Shown: positions 16,235 to 24,378, numbered from the stretch's first letter. The stretch: 64,000 bases of DNA from Campylobacter suis (GCF_905120475.1 NZ_CAJHOE010000001.1:806001-870000); one strand, 5' to 3'. The notes: a model not told the origin generated them from the sequence alone. Made by a program: numbers and translations.

Positions 16235-17402
16235 TTTCTGCTCCAAATTTTGTATATTTAAAGAAATTTAACATATTAAATGCCACCAAAAAAATACTTA
16301 TAGTTAAAAATAAAACCGCCAAATTTGCACTAAAAGCATAAGCGATAAGTGCTAAAATGTTAAAACAAAGTGCTGCATAAGCTGGCTTTTTAAGTATCAT
16401 ATTATCTAACAAAGGCACCTTTGCCTTACCTACAAAAGGCGAAACATAGTGATACCAGATAAGAAATGGCGCTATCTTGTAAAGATGTCCTACTATAAAA
16501 GGATATAAAAATCCATATATCAAAAGCCAAACAGCAAAATTTGTTCTACCAAAATAGACAAAAACACAGGCTACCACTAACGAAACTAGCGATAAAACAA
16601 CATTTAAATTCCAATAATCCCACGCCTTTCGCACACGCTTTTTGATTATAAGTCCTGCCTGAAAGATAAAAGCAAAAAAACTTAAGGCAATAAGCAAAAG
16701 TGAAATCTCAAACTCAAAACAAAGTAAAACTCCAGCCAACACAAAAAGACAAAGCGAAATTTTACTAGCCAAAAAACTCACATTATGAGAGAGTGCAAAC
16801 ATAGGTAGCAAAACGCTAGCCACGCCAACGATAATAAAAAACACAAAGCCTAATACAAAATAAACATGCAGTCTTAGTAAAATTTCAAAATTTAAACTCA
16901 CCGCTCCCGCAAAAACCATTACAAGCAAAAAACCAAGCATAATGCCAACAAGTAAATAAACACTAGATATAAGTAGCGCAACTTGCGCAAATGAGCGTTT
17001 TTTGCTTATAAAAAAGCTCAAAAAGTATGTCACGCCAAAAAAACAAAGTGAGATAAAAAGCAGTGCTCCACCAGCATGCAAAAGCCCTATTTTGGCACCT
17101 ATCATACCAAAACTTAAAAGTATAGTACCAGCGCAAAAAATAAATAAATTTATAAATGCGCCCTTGATGCTAAAAAACGGGCTTTCTAAAATTACGGAAG
17201 TAAGCTGATATAGTGCTCCGATAATAATACTCATCACAAAGCCAACTAAAAAAATATGTATAAAACCAGCCGTATTAAAAGCTGTGAGCGTGTCAAAGTC
17301 TGCTTTAAAAAAAGCAAAAATGCTTAAAAGCAAAAACAAAACTCCAGCTATAAAATAACCACCGACCAATCTAAATGGTGGCGCAAATGTATTTAAAAGC
17401 AT
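16224..17402 (-). CDS. NnrS/heme-copper-oxidase-like integral membrane protein
   Basis: The 392-residue protein has about eleven or twelve hydrophobic helices. Conserved-looking histidines sit inside them (GFIHIFLVGFVMS, LRLHVYFVLGF, GHLYKIAPFLIWYHYVSP), in positions that could bind heme or metal. That pattern resembles NnrS and related heme-copper-oxidase subunit-I-like proteins involved in nitric oxide stress. It starts 3 nt after the DUF2249-like gene and overlaps the DUF59 gene. The assignment to NnrS itself is uncertain; a broader NnrS-like family member is the safer call. Confidence 0.6.
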   Translation of the reverse strand: MLLNTFAPPFRLVGGYFIAGVLFLLLSIFAFFKADFDTLTAFNTAGFIHIFLVGFVMSIIIGALYQLTSVILESPFFSIKGAFINLFIFCAGTILLSFGMIGAKIGLLHAGGALLFISLCFFGVTYFLSFFISKKRSFAQVALLISSVYLLVGIMLGFLLVMVFAGAVSLNFEILLRLHVYFVLGFVFFIIVGVASVLLPMFALSHNVSFLASKISLCLFVLAGVLLCFEFEISLLLIALSFFAFIFQAGLIIKKRVRKAWDYWNLNVVLSLVSLVVACVFVYFGRTNFAVWLLIYGFLYPFIVGHLYKIAPFLIWYHYVSPFVGKAKVPLLDNMILKKPAYAALCFNILALIAYAFSANLAVLFLTISIFLVAFNMLNFFKYTKFGAENER

Positions 17403-17405
17403 GAG

Positions 17406-17750
17406 TTATCCGTGGCAAACTTGCTTTGTGTCAAACTCTTTTATGCCAGCACCATCTTTTAGGCTAAAAGTTAACTTAACCTGCTCTGCATCTAAATTTT
17501 CACGCTCTATGTTAAAATTTGACTTTATTTTTGGGATAAGTCCGGCCGGGAATTTATGGTTTATCATTACAACTTTTGTATGTTTATCTTTTACAAAATT
17601 TAGCGCAACCATAGCATTTACCATCGGCTCAGGTGGAACACAAGAGCGTGAGTCAAAGCCAATTATCGTTATATCTTGGTCTATTTTTTTATAAAATTTA
17701 ACCGTAGCGCCATCGGCATCAAATTCAGTAAATCCATCAAAAAAATTCAT
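17406..17750 (-). CDS. DUF2249-like (TusA-fold) protein
   Basis: The 114-residue soluble protein has the pattern of DUF2249: FDSRSCVPPEPMVNAMVAL (the DxRxxxPPEP motif with helix), then VVMINHKFPAGLIPKI. These small alpha/beta proteins are often found with NnrS, hemerythrins and DUF59 proteins in denitrification or NO-response loci; this is family knowledge. It heads the block, with a TATAAT box 30 nt upstream and an AAAGGG ribosome site. Sulfur or NO handling is possible; function is unknown. Confidence 0.65.
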   Translation of the reverse strand: MNFFDGFTEFDADGATVKFYKKIDQDITIIGFDSRSCVPPEPMVNAMVALNFVKDKHTKVVMINHKFPAGLIPKIKSNFNIERENLDAEQVKLTFSLKDGAGIKEFDTKQVCHG

Positions 17751-17779
17751 ATATTACCCTTTGAAAATAATTTCAGACA

Positions 17780-17785
17780 ATTATA
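17780..17785 (-). promoter_or_regulatory. -10 box of the DUF2249-NnrS-DUF59 operon
   Basis: A perfect TATAAT on the minus strand lies 30 nt before the ATG at 17750, with AAAGGGTAAT as the ribosome site. No recognised NO-sensor operator was seen next to it. Confidence 0.6.
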
Positions 17786-17889
17786 CTCTTGAAATTTTAA
17801 CGAAACATTGATTAAGCTCAACAAAAAAACTAAATTTTAGGAAAAACATAAAATTTTTGAAATAAAATCCATATTGAAAGTTTAAGAAG

Positions 17890-17966
17890 TGGCGCAGCGG
17901 ACGGGGCTCGAACCCGCGACCTCCGCCGTGACAGGGCGGCATTCTAACCAACTGAACTACCGCTGC
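17890..17966 (-). tRNA. tRNA-Asp (GTC), copy 1
   Basis: A 77-nt cloverleaf with encoded CCA. Acceptor arms are GCAGCGG and CCGCTGC, the anticodon loop reads CTGTCAC (GTC), and the T loop is TTCGAGC. It is the last gene of the tRNA operon and is identical in sequence to the copy at 18247-18323. Confidence 0.95.
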
Positions 17967-17974
17967 ACCTAAAA

Positions 17975-18050
17975 TGGTGGTCGCTATAAGACTCGAACTT
18001 ATGACATCCACCTTGTAAGGGTGGCGCTCTACCAACTGAGCTAAGCGACC
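17975..18050 (-). tRNA. tRNA-Val (TAC), copy 1
   Basis: A 76-nt cloverleaf with encoded CCA. Acceptor arms are GGTCGCT and AGCGACC, the anticodon loop reads CTTACAA (TAC). It lies 8 nt from tRNA-Asp copy 1 and is identical to the copy at 18332-18407. Confidence 0.95.
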
Positions 18051-18074
18051 AAACCTAATAATAATTAAAAAAAA

Positions 18075-18150
18075 TGGCGACCCTTAGAGGATTTGAACCT
18101 CTGTTTCTACATAGAGAAAGTAGAGTCCTGAGCCACTAGACGAAAGGGTC
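18075..18150 (-). tRNA. tRNA-Glu-like gene with atypical anticodon arm
   Basis: A 76-nt tRNA with encoded CCA, acceptor arms GACCCTT and AAGGGTC, and a D arm (GTCTAGTGG) typical of tRNA-Glu. Aligned base for base with E. coli tRNA-Glu, the anticodon stem is CTACT/TGTAG with a T-T mismatch at the loop closing pair. The loop is TTCTCTA, reading CTC rather than the usual TTC, with a pyrimidine at position 37. It is present once, between Lys copy 1 and Val copy 1. The Glu family call rests on the body; decoding needs checking. Confidence 0.7.
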
Positions 18151-18165
18151 ATAAACCCAAAAAAG

Positions 18166-18241
18166 TGGTGTCCTGTGTTGGATTCGAACCAACGACCCCC
18201 TCATTAAAAGTGAGATGCTCTACCGACTGAGCTAACAAGAC
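18166..18241 (-). tRNA. tRNA-Lys (TTT), copy 1
   Basis: A 76-nt cloverleaf with encoded CCA. Acceptor arms are GTCTTGT and ACAGGAC, and the anticodon loop reads CTTTTAA (TTT). It is identical to the copy at 18409-18484. Confidence 0.95.
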
Positions 18242-18246
18242 AAAAG

Positions 18247-18323
18247 TGGCGCAGCGGACGGGGCTCGAACCCGCGACCTCCGCCGTGACAGGGCGGCATT
18301 CTAACCAACTGAACTACCGCTGC
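18247..18323 (-). tRNA. tRNA-Asp (GTC), copy 2
   Basis: Same 77-nt sequence as the copy at 17890-17966, with anticodon GTC and encoded CCA. It sits 5 nt after Lys copy 1 in the transcript order Lys-Val-Asp-Lys-Glu-Val-Asp. Confidence 0.95.
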
Positions 18324-18331
18324 ACCTAAAA

Positions 18332-18407
18332 TGGTGGTCGCTATAAGACTCGAACTTATGACATCCACCTTGTAAGGGTGGCGCTCTACCAACTGAGCTA
18401 AGCGACC
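18332..18407 (-). tRNA. tRNA-Val (TAC), copy 2
   Basis: Same 76-nt sequence as the copy at 17975-18050, with anticodon TAC and encoded CCA. It is only 1 nt from Lys copy 2, a junction unlike that in the other unit, where Glu lies between Val and Lys. Confidence 0.95.
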
Positions 18408-18408
18408 A

Positions 18409-18484
18409 TGGTGTCCTGTGTTGGATTCGAACCAACGACCCCCTCATTAAAAGTGAGATGCTCTACCGACTGAGCTAACAAGAC
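18409..18484 (-). tRNA. tRNA-Lys (TTT), copy 2
   Basis: Same 76-nt sequence as the copy at 18166-18241. It is the first gene of the operon, about 15 nt downstream of the predicted transcription start of the consensus promoter at 18506-18534. Confidence 0.95.
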
Positions 18485-18505
18485 AAAATCAAAATTGAAG
18501 TTGGG

Positions 18506-18534
18506 ATTATACAAAAATCTTTTTTATTTGTCAA
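18506..18534 (-). promoter_or_regulatory. Consensus sigma-70 promoter of the tRNA operon
   Basis: On the minus strand a perfect TTGACA (18534-18529) and a perfect TATAAT (18511-18506) are separated by 17 nt. This is the strongest promoter in the window and unusual for Campylobacter, where -35 boxes are seldom recognisable. It directs transcription into Lys copy 2. Confidence 0.85.
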
Positions 18535-18654
18535 GTTTTTACTAGCTTTAATTTAAATTTTTAAAAATAGAAATATTTATATGTAAGTTTAAGGTAAAAT
18601 TAGATACTCTAACATATTATAAATATATTATAAACCAAAACACTACAAAAAGGA

Positions 18655-19779
18655 GTGTCTATAGCGCAACAAGTAGTATTTGCATGGGGAAAAGAATTTG
18701 AAACAAATATAAATCAAGTCGATTCCGAGCATCGTTATTTGGTAGAGATTATCAATACTCTTGGCAATAAACTGGCTTTACAAAGCACGAATTTACAAGA
18801 TCTTGCGCCTATTTTTGCTGACTTACTTGAATACACTAAATATCATTTTAAAAATGAAGAAACGATAATGAAAGAGAGCGGTGTTGATATTAGGCACGCA
18901 AAAGAGCATCTTAGTGCGCATAAAATTTTTATCAAAGAAGTATCACAAAAGTATCAAAATTTAAACCCAGAAAATATTAAACAAGAGGCAAAGGAGTTGC
19001 TTGACTTTTTGGTGCAGTGGCTGACATTTCATATACTTGGTATCGATAAAAATATGTCCGCTCAAATTCGTCTTATAAAATCAGGATATACATCAGAAAA
19101 AGCATACGAGGAGGTAAGCGGAGTAAATCACGAGCAGCTAGACACCCTTGTAAAGTCATTTAATGGAATTTTTGGCGTTTTAATGAAATACAATGAAGAG
19201 CTTTTAGCCCTTAAAGCCTCGCTTGAGGAAAAGGTTGAGCAACGCACAAAAGAGCTTGAAGAGGCAAATAAAAAGCTAAAACATATCGCCATGACAGATC
19301 TTTTAACAGGTCTTTCAAACAGAAGGCACATGAGCGATGTATTAAGCGAATGCTGGGATAAATTTGTAAGTGATGATACGCCATTTTCGATTATCATGCT
19401 TGATCTTGATAATTTTAAAACGATAAATGACAACTTCGGTCATGATGCTGGAGATAAAGTTTTAAGAGAATTTTCAGAAACACTAAAATTTGGAGTCAGA
19501 ACCGATGATGTTGTATGTAGAAATGGCGGAGATGAGTTTTTGATAATATGCCCAAAGACAGATATAAACGGTGCGAAAAAACTAGCTGATAAGCTATACA
19601 AAAAGATAATAAAACTTCATGTTGAGTGCGAAAGTGGATGTTGGCTAGGTTCATCAAGTATCGGAGTGGCTAGCGCAAAAGCTGATATGAAAAATAAAGA
19701 AGAGCTACTAAAAGAGGCAGATAAAGCCGTATATATGGCTAAAAATAACGGCAAAAACCAAGTTTTTAGCGCAAGCTAG
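18655..19779 (+). CDS. Bacteriohemerythrin-GGDEF diguanylate cyclase
   Basis: The 374-residue protein joins an N-terminal bacteriohemerythrin to a GGDEF domain through a coiled coil (about residues 180-215). All seven di-iron ligands are seen: His26, His64, Glu68, His85, His89, His126 and Asp131. The cyclase has the intact GGDEF signature (CRNGGDEFL) and an RxxD inhibitory site (RTDD) five residues before it. It should make c-di-GMP in response to oxygen or redox state. The GTG at 18655 overlaps the AAGGAG ribosome site. ATA at 18661 is better spaced, so the true start is uncertain. Confidence 0.9.
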   Translation: MSIAQQVVFAWGKEFETNINQVDSEHRYLVEIINTLGNKLALQSTNLQDLAPIFADLLEYTKYHFKNEETIMKESGVDIRHAKEHLSAHKIFIKEVSQKYQNLNPENIKQEAKELLDFLVQWLTFHILGIDKNMSAQIRLIKSGYTSEKAYEEVSGVNHEQLDTLVKSFNGIFGVLMKYNEELLALKASLEEKVEQRTKELEEANKKLKHIAMTDLLTGLSNRRHMSDVLSECWDKFVSDDTPFSIIMLDLDNFKTINDNFGHDAGDKVLREFSETLKFGVRTDDVVCRNGGDEFLIICPKTDINGAKKLADKLYKKIIKLHVECESGCWLGSSSIGVASAKADMKNKEELLKEADKAVYMAKNNGKNQVFSAS

Positions 19780-19854
19780 CAGCTTGGCATTGGCATGTTT
19801 ATTAAAATATATCCTATTTTTATCATTTATAAGGATTAAGTTTTTTATAAAATT

Positions 19855-20841
19855 TTATAAAAACAGAAGCTGGTGCAAGTCACCTTTTTTATATAAATAG
19901 CCTCGGTTTATCGGTGGAATTTTGCCCTTTCGGCACTGCTCTTTAAAGGTCTTATCCATTTTTACCTTTAAAAACGGCGTTATGACAAGCTTATCATCAC
20001 CATACCCCACAGCCACACGCCCAGTCAAAACACAGTCAGTCTTTGCCGATATACACCGCTCACACTCAGCCCTTTGAGCCCCGCTTAGCAAAACACCAAG
20101 CATCTTTGCCACCCTATCCACACCGCGCATAGCATTTTGATCATTTTGCACGGTATAAACCATATCCCCAAGGTGCGCTACTTTTGGCTCCAAGCGCCTT
20201 TTATCCGCGTCTAAAAGCTCAAAGCTCTTTGCCACTCCAGCGCCAAATTTTGCTAAAAACGCCTCGCTAAAATTTGCACGTATAAAATTTCTCGCATACT
20301 TTTCATCGCTGTTGCTAGCGTCTAAAAAGTGCTTTATCTGCGAGTCTTGCAAATACTTTAAAATTTCAGCCTTACTCACCTTAAGCAAGGGTCTAACTAG
20401 GCAAAACTGCTCTCTTTGCTCACACTCATTCATCCCAAGAAGCTCATTTAGCCCAGCACCGCGCCCAAGTTGCATTAAAAACCACTCAAATTTATCATCA
20501 AGCTGATGAGCTAAAATGACATTTTTATAGCCATGCTCGGCACAAATTTTAGCAAAAAACTCATACCTTACCTGCCTTGCCCTGCTCTCAAAATTTCCAC
20601 CCTCTAAAAACACAGAGTGTGTATAAATCTCCTTGCCAAACTCCCTAGCTAGCGCCCTAGCCGAAGCGACCTCATCCTTGCTTTGTGTGCGCAGGTTATA
20701 ATCAACCATAGCCAGATCAAACTCCACCCCGTGTCCGCACAGCAGATAAAACAAAGCCGTGCTATCCGTGCCGTGCGAAAATGCAAGCAAATTTTTACTA
20801 CCTTTTAAAATTTTTAAGCACTCTTGTGGCAGTTTTATCAA
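19855..20841 (-). CDS. tilS: tRNA(Ile)-lysidine synthase
   Basis: The 328-residue enzyme modifies C34 of tRNA-Ile(CAU) with lysine so that it reads AUA. The N-type ATP pyrophosphatase loop reads FSHGTDS (residues 21-27), a variant of the common SGGxDS with His for the first Gly. The LAHQLDDKFEWFLMQLGRG segment matches the TilS HxxDDxxET-type region. The C-terminal substrate domain is short, as expected for epsilonproteobacterial TilS. It starts 1 nt after rimO. Confidence 0.9.
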   Translation of the reverse strand: MIKLPQECLKILKGSKNLLAFSHGTDSTALFYLLCGHGVEFDLAMVDYNLRTQSKDEVASARALAREFGKEIYTHSVFLEGGNFESRARQVRYEFFAKICAEHGYKNVILAHQLDDKFEWFLMQLGRGAGLNELLGMNECEQREQFCLVRPLLKVSKAEILKYLQDSQIKHFLDASNSDEKYARNFIRANFSEAFLAKFGAGVAKSFELLDADKRRLEPKVAHLGDMVYTVQNDQNAMRGVDRVAKMLGVLLSGAQRAECERCISAKTDCVLTGRVAVGYGDDKLVITPFLKVKMDKTFKEQCRKGKIPPINRGYLYKKGDLHQLLFL

Positions 20842-20842
20842 G

Positions 20843-22216
20843 CTACGCCCTTTTTACGACCTTTGCGACGAGCTTGCTATCGACGCATTCACTCACCTCG
20901 CAGACATATCGCCCGCCCATTTCAAGGTCATCTATCTCGCTCTCGTTTATCAAAATTTCACCATCTATATCCTTATCCCAGATATCCATCTTCGCACCAA
21001 AAAACATCTCACCTTCGCTACTTTCGCCCTCTATGCTAGCGATCACGCTCTTACCTACACAGTTTTGAAAGCTTTCATTTATGCTTTTTTTGATGATTTT
21101 TTCTATCTTGTTTAGGCGTTGCGAGATCGTTTTAGTGGCGACTTGCTCCATCTCATACGCGTCAGTATCTTCTTCGCGTGAGTATGCAAAGGCTGAAATT
21201 CTATCAAATTTAAACTCACCTAAAAACTCGCAAAGCGCCTCAAACTCAGCCTCGCCCTCGCCTGGGTGACCCACGATGATACCTGTGCGTAAAAACGAGT
21301 TTGGCGCCGCTCTCATCTGCACTAAAAGCTCTCTTAGCTTACTCTCTCCACTGCCTCGTTTCATTATCTTAAGCATTTTATCATTGATGTGTTGTATTGG
21401 CATATCAAAGTAGTTGTGAAATACTTTTGAGGCGATTATGCGCTCAATCAGCTTTGTTGTGGTCGTGCTAGGATATAGATAAAGTATGCGCGCGCTCTTT
21501 ATGCCATCTATCTGCTCAACCGCGTCTATTAGCGAGATAAGTCCATCACTTACGCCGTTATCTCTCATCCACGAACTACTATCCTGCGATAAAAAGCTAA
21601 AGTCATAATAGCCCTTTGCCACCAGACTTTTCACCTCGGCTACGATATTTTCAAGCGAACGTGACTTTAGGCGACCTTTAAACGTAGGGATCGCGCAAAA
21701 GCTGCATTTTTGATTACACCCTTCTGAAATTTTGATGTAAGCGTGGTAGTTTGAGCCTGTTATTACGCGCTCCTCGCTACTTTGCAAATACACATCAGGG
21801 CTAAATAAATTCTGCTTTTTTAGTAAAATTTCATCTATCTTGTCATAATCGCCCACACCGGTAAATAGATCAACCTCGGGAAGTTCTCTCATCAGCTCCT
21901 CGCGGTAGCGCTGCATCAAACAGCCAGTCACAACTAGCGTCGAGCCCTCTTTCTTGCCCTCTGCCATCTCAAGGATCGTGCGCACACTCTCCTCTTTTGC
22001 TGAAGCGATAAATCCACAGGTGTTTACAATGATGACATCGGCGTCTGAAATTTTATCCGTTAGCTCGTAGTTGCTTAGCCTACCAAGCATTATCTCGCTA
22101 TCGACTAGGTTTTTGTTGCATCCAAGGGAGACTAGGTGAAGTTTACCTATTTTTTTACTTCTTGACTCTAATGTTTGAGTTGATTTTTTATTTTTATGTG
22201 CCATTTTTATATCCAT
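20843..22216 (-). CDS. rimO: Ribosomal protein S12 methylthiotransferase
   Basis: This radical-SAM enzyme of about 457 residues adds a methylthio group to an Asp of ribosomal protein S12. The N-terminal cluster Cys residues are at about 33, 67 and 99 (SLGCNKN, NTCGFI, TGCL). The radical-SAM motif is CNQKCSFC (167-174), and a TRAM domain ends the protein. [16 protein letters not shown] is typical of RimO rather than MiaB. The ATG at 22216 overlaps panC by 10 nt; ATG 22204 is an alternative, and neither has a clear ribosome site. Confidence 0.95.
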   Translation of the reverse strand: MDIKMAHKNKKSTQTLESRSKKIGKLHLVSLGCNKNLVDSEIMLGRLSNYELTDKISDADVIIVNTCGFIASAKEESVRTILEMAEGKKEGSTLVVTGCLMQRYREELMRELPEVDLFTGVGDYDKIDEILLKKQNLFSPDVYLQSSEERVITGSNYHAYIKISEGCNQKCSFCAIPTFKGRLKSRSLENIVAEVKSLVAKGYYDFSFLSQDSSSWMRDNGVSDGLISLIDAVEQIDGIKSARILYLYPSTTTTKLIERIIASKVFHNYFDMPIQHINDKMLKIMKRGSGESKLRELLVQMRAAPNSFLRTGIIVGHPGEGEAEFEALCEFLGEFKFDRISAFAYSREEDTDAYEMEQVATKTISQRLNKIEKIIKKSINESFQNCVGKSVIASIEGESSEGEMFFGAKMDIWDKDIDGEILINESEIDDLEMGGRYVCEVSECVDSKLVAKVVKRA

Positions 22217-23028
22217 AAATTGTCTATTAATCTTGTTTTACCCACCTTTGCGGCGACTAAGATTATCGTATTTTTTAGTTTTATTTCTGAAATTTCAGCA
22301 AAATTTCTATCAACAATAGCTATATAATCAACCTCAAGCGGCGATAAAATTTCGCTCATTTTTGATTTTATCTCATTTGCATTTAACTCACCGTTTCTCA
22401 CCAGCTCATCTGCCTTAAAAAGCGATCTTGAAAGCTTTAATGCCTCTTTTTTTTGTGCCTCATTTAGATAGGAATTTCTACTTGAAAGTGCCAGACCATC
22501 ACTATCTCGCATGATTTCACAAGGCACGATCTGAGTGTTAAAAAACATCGTTTTTACCATATTTTGCACGATTACAAGCTGCTGGGCGTCCTTTTTGCCC
22601 ATATAAACTCGCTTTGGACAGACCAAGTGAAAAAGTTTTGTTAGCACTCGCAAAACACCATCGAAGTGACCTGGCCTAGTTTTGCCTTCTAAAATTTCAG
22701 CTAAATTTTTAGGAGCTAAGATAAGTGGCTCAAATTCACTATAAATTTCACTTACAGCTGGGATAAACATCACATCTACGCCAGCATTTTTACAGATACT
22801 TATATCAGAAGCCTCTTGTTTTGGGTATTTATCAAGGTCTTCGCCAGGCAAAAACTGTGTTGGATTTACAAAAGTAGAAACAAGCGTTATGTCATTTTCA
22901 CCCACGCTTTGCTTTATTAAGCTTAAATGCCCATCATGAAGTGCACCCATAGTTGGCACAAATCCTATCTCACAGGCATTTTCTAAGACAAATTCGCGTA
23001 ACTCATTAGTTGTTCTTAAAATTTTCAT
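22207..23028 (-). CDS. panC: Pantothenate synthetase
   Basis: The 273-residue enzyme joins pantoate and beta-alanine with ATP to make pantothenate. It has the HIGH-type motif ([14 protein letters not shown], about residues 25-38), the STFVNPTQF segment, GKKDAQQ and the KMSKS-like SSRNSYL. It is full length and is the first gene of panC-rimO-tilS, with an AGAAGAGAG ribosome site. Confidence 0.95.
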   Translation of the reverse strand: MKILRTTNELREFVLENACEIGFVPTMGALHDGHLSLIKQSVGENDITLVSTFVNPTQFLPGEDLDKYPKQEASDISICKNAGVDVMFIPAVSEIYSEFEPLILAPKNLAEILEGKTRPGHFDGVLRVLTKLFHLVCPKRVYMGKKDAQQLVIVQNMVKTMFFNTQIVPCEIMRDSDGLALSSRNSYLNEAQKKEALKLSRSLFKADELVRNGELNANEIKSKMSEILSPLEVDYIAIVDRNFAEISEIKLKNTIILVAAKVGKTRLIDNLWI

Positions 23029-23308
23029 CTCTCTTCTTTTATCTAAAATTTAGCCTGATATTTTAGCAAAAAAGCGTTGAACTGCTGATTAAATTTCATA
23101 TATAATTCAAACGAACCTTCTATAAGTTCAAACCTTTTAACACTAAAACAAAAACACGAAATGACAAAACGAGCTATCAATAAAAAAGATATCATAAAAG
23201 AGCAAAAAACAGACATTAAAAATTTTAAAACAGAAACAAAACGCCTTAAACACTTTTTAAAATCACAATGCAAAGTTCATAATATCAAACAAAAACAATA
23301 GAAAAACA

Positions 23309-23439
23309 ACCTACGCTATACTTCAAACTGGAGTTGAAGTATCTATAAAAGTGCTTAGTTTGGGGTAAATTTTGGGGCAAAAACAAATTTTAAAGATGGC
23401 TATTATAGCGGTAGCTTTGTGGCCGGATATAGATGGTAA
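23309..23439 (+). pseudogene. Decayed 3' end of an outer-membrane beta-barrel protein
   Basis: Two short frames in neighbouring phases read like the last strands of an outer-membrane barrel. 23309-23358 gives TYAILQTGVEVSIKVLS. 23359-23439 gives FGVNFGAKTNFKDGYY and ends in GSFVAGYRW followed by TAA. The final aromatic residue after alternating hydrophobic positions is the classic barrel end signal. No start, signal peptide or passenger remains within the 520-nt gap between panC and the DUF883 gene. A frameshift at about 23355 joins the two parts. Confidence 0.55.
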
Positions 23440-23552
23440 GTATAAATTTTGATAAATTTTATATTTTAGTGCTAAAAATTTGGCTTATTAAGCGAGCATT
23501 AACTATAAAAGACTAAACTTACTTTTATATATTTCACTCAAAAGGAGTCAAA

Positions 23553-23852
23553 ATGGCAGCACAAGAGGTAAATTTAGAGAGTATAAAAAAGGATATAGAC
23601 GCGCTAAAGTCAGACTTTAAAGATGTTTTGAAGTCATTAAAAGAGCTTGGCAGTACAAAAGCTGAAGAGAGCAAGGATAAAATCCTAGACTCACTAAACG
23701 CAGATGAGCTTAAAAAGTATATTGATGAGATTAAACTAAGAGGAAAAGGTAGCGTTGATAGCGTAAATGAAGCCATAAAAGATGATCCTATCAAAAGTGT
23801 AGCGGTAGCTGCTGGCATGGGCTTTTTACTCGCTTGGATACTTAAAAAATAA
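23553..23852 (+). CDS. DUF883 (ElaB/YqjD-like) membrane-anchored protein
   Basis: The 99-residue protein is mostly an amphipathic, charged helix (residues 5-70) ending in a Gly-rich C-terminal membrane anchor (VAVAAGMGFLLAWILKK). This is the ElaB/YqjD layout; in E. coli YqjD binds stationary-phase ribosomes at the membrane. A strong AAAAGGAG ribosome site precedes the ATG. It overlaps the next start by one base and is the first of three small genes, as in the E. coli yqjD-yqjE-yqjK order. Confidence 0.8.
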   Translation: MAAQEVNLESIKKDIDALKSDFKDVLKSLKELGSTKAEESKDKILDSLNADELKKYIDEIKLRGKGSVDSVNEAIKDDPIKSVAVAAGMGFLLAWILKK

Positions 23853-24127
23853 TGGCAAGCCTATCTGAGTTTATAGTATCAGTCGTCGAGCTTGTAGAGG
23901 CGCAAGCGACTGATATTAGACAAAGCTTTACCGCGAGCGCCGACGCGCTTTTGATAAAATGCGTAGTTGCAGTGCTGGCAGTTATTGGCTTTGTTTTTTT
24001 ATTGCTTGGGGCAAATTTGTTTTTTGCTAAATTTTTAGGCGATGTTAATGGCTATTTTGCCACTTCTGGTTTAGCTTTTTTAATCTCATTCATACTTTAC
24101 AAGGTTGCAAAATGCAAAGTCAAATGA
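23852..24127 (+). CDS. YqjE-like small membrane protein
   Basis: The 91-residue protein has an N-terminal amphipathic helix and two membrane helices (about residues 33-57 and 68-85), the layout of YqjE/putative holin-superfamily III proteins. It is translationally coupled to the DUF883 gene (TAATG). Role unknown; context suggests a membrane complex with its neighbours. Confidence 0.7.
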   Translation: MASLSEFIVSVVELVEAQATDIRQSFTASADALLIKCVVAVLAVIGFVFLLLGANLFFAKFLGDVNGYFATSGLAFLISFILYKVAKCKVK

Positions 24128-24351
24128 CAAAGCAAAAGCTAAGCTTGGTTCTTTCTATGCTTGAGACAAAACAAAACTCAAGGCAACTAAAACTAGAAGA
24201 AGCCAAACTAAAAGTGCTACTAAACGATCCAGCACCAGATATAACAAACGAGCTAAGGCTTTTAAATCAAGGTAAAATTTCTGAGATGTTTATTAGTATT
24301 ATTGATAGATTTATCCTTATCCCAACACTTAGAAAAATTTTCACCAGATAG
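24112..24351 (+). CDS. Small YqjK-position protein of unknown function
   Basis: The 79-residue basic protein is probably helical, with no membrane segment of full length. It occupies the place of yqjK after yqjD and yqjE, but I see no firm sequence match. The ATG at 24112 overlaps the previous gene by 16 nt and has AAGG at a suitable distance; ATG 24124, in an ATGA overlap with the preceding stop, is the alternative. Confidence 0.6.
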   Translation: MQSQMTKQKLSLVLSMLETKQNSRQLKLEEAKLKVLLNDPAPDITNELRLLNQGKISEMFISIIDRFILIPTLRKIFTR

Positions 24352-24378
24352 TTTAAAATCAGTATAAATTAAATATGA

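Larger units (their letters stand above)
17888..18484 (-). repeat. Partial tandem duplication of a tRNA cluster
   Basis: The Asp-Val segment at about 17888-18050 recurs without visible change at about 18245-18407. The Lys gene at 18166-18241 recurs at 18409-18484. The Glu gene and its spacers occur once. The arrangement fits duplication of a Lys-Glu-Val-Asp unit followed by loss of Glu from one copy, or unequal crossing-over within it. Confidence 0.85.

Noticed and set aside
17781-18392. Two minus-strand frames with the same N-terminal sequence
   Set aside because: They are translations of the duplicated tRNA genes, not proteins.
23043-23273. Hydrophobic 76-residue minus-strand frame after panC
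   Set aside because: No ribosome site, skewed Phe/Cys content typical of the reverse of A-rich DNA, and it lies in a decayed gap.
23161-23301. Lys-rich 46-residue plus-strand frame
   Set aside because: No convincing ribosome site and composition expected from A-rich non-coding DNA.
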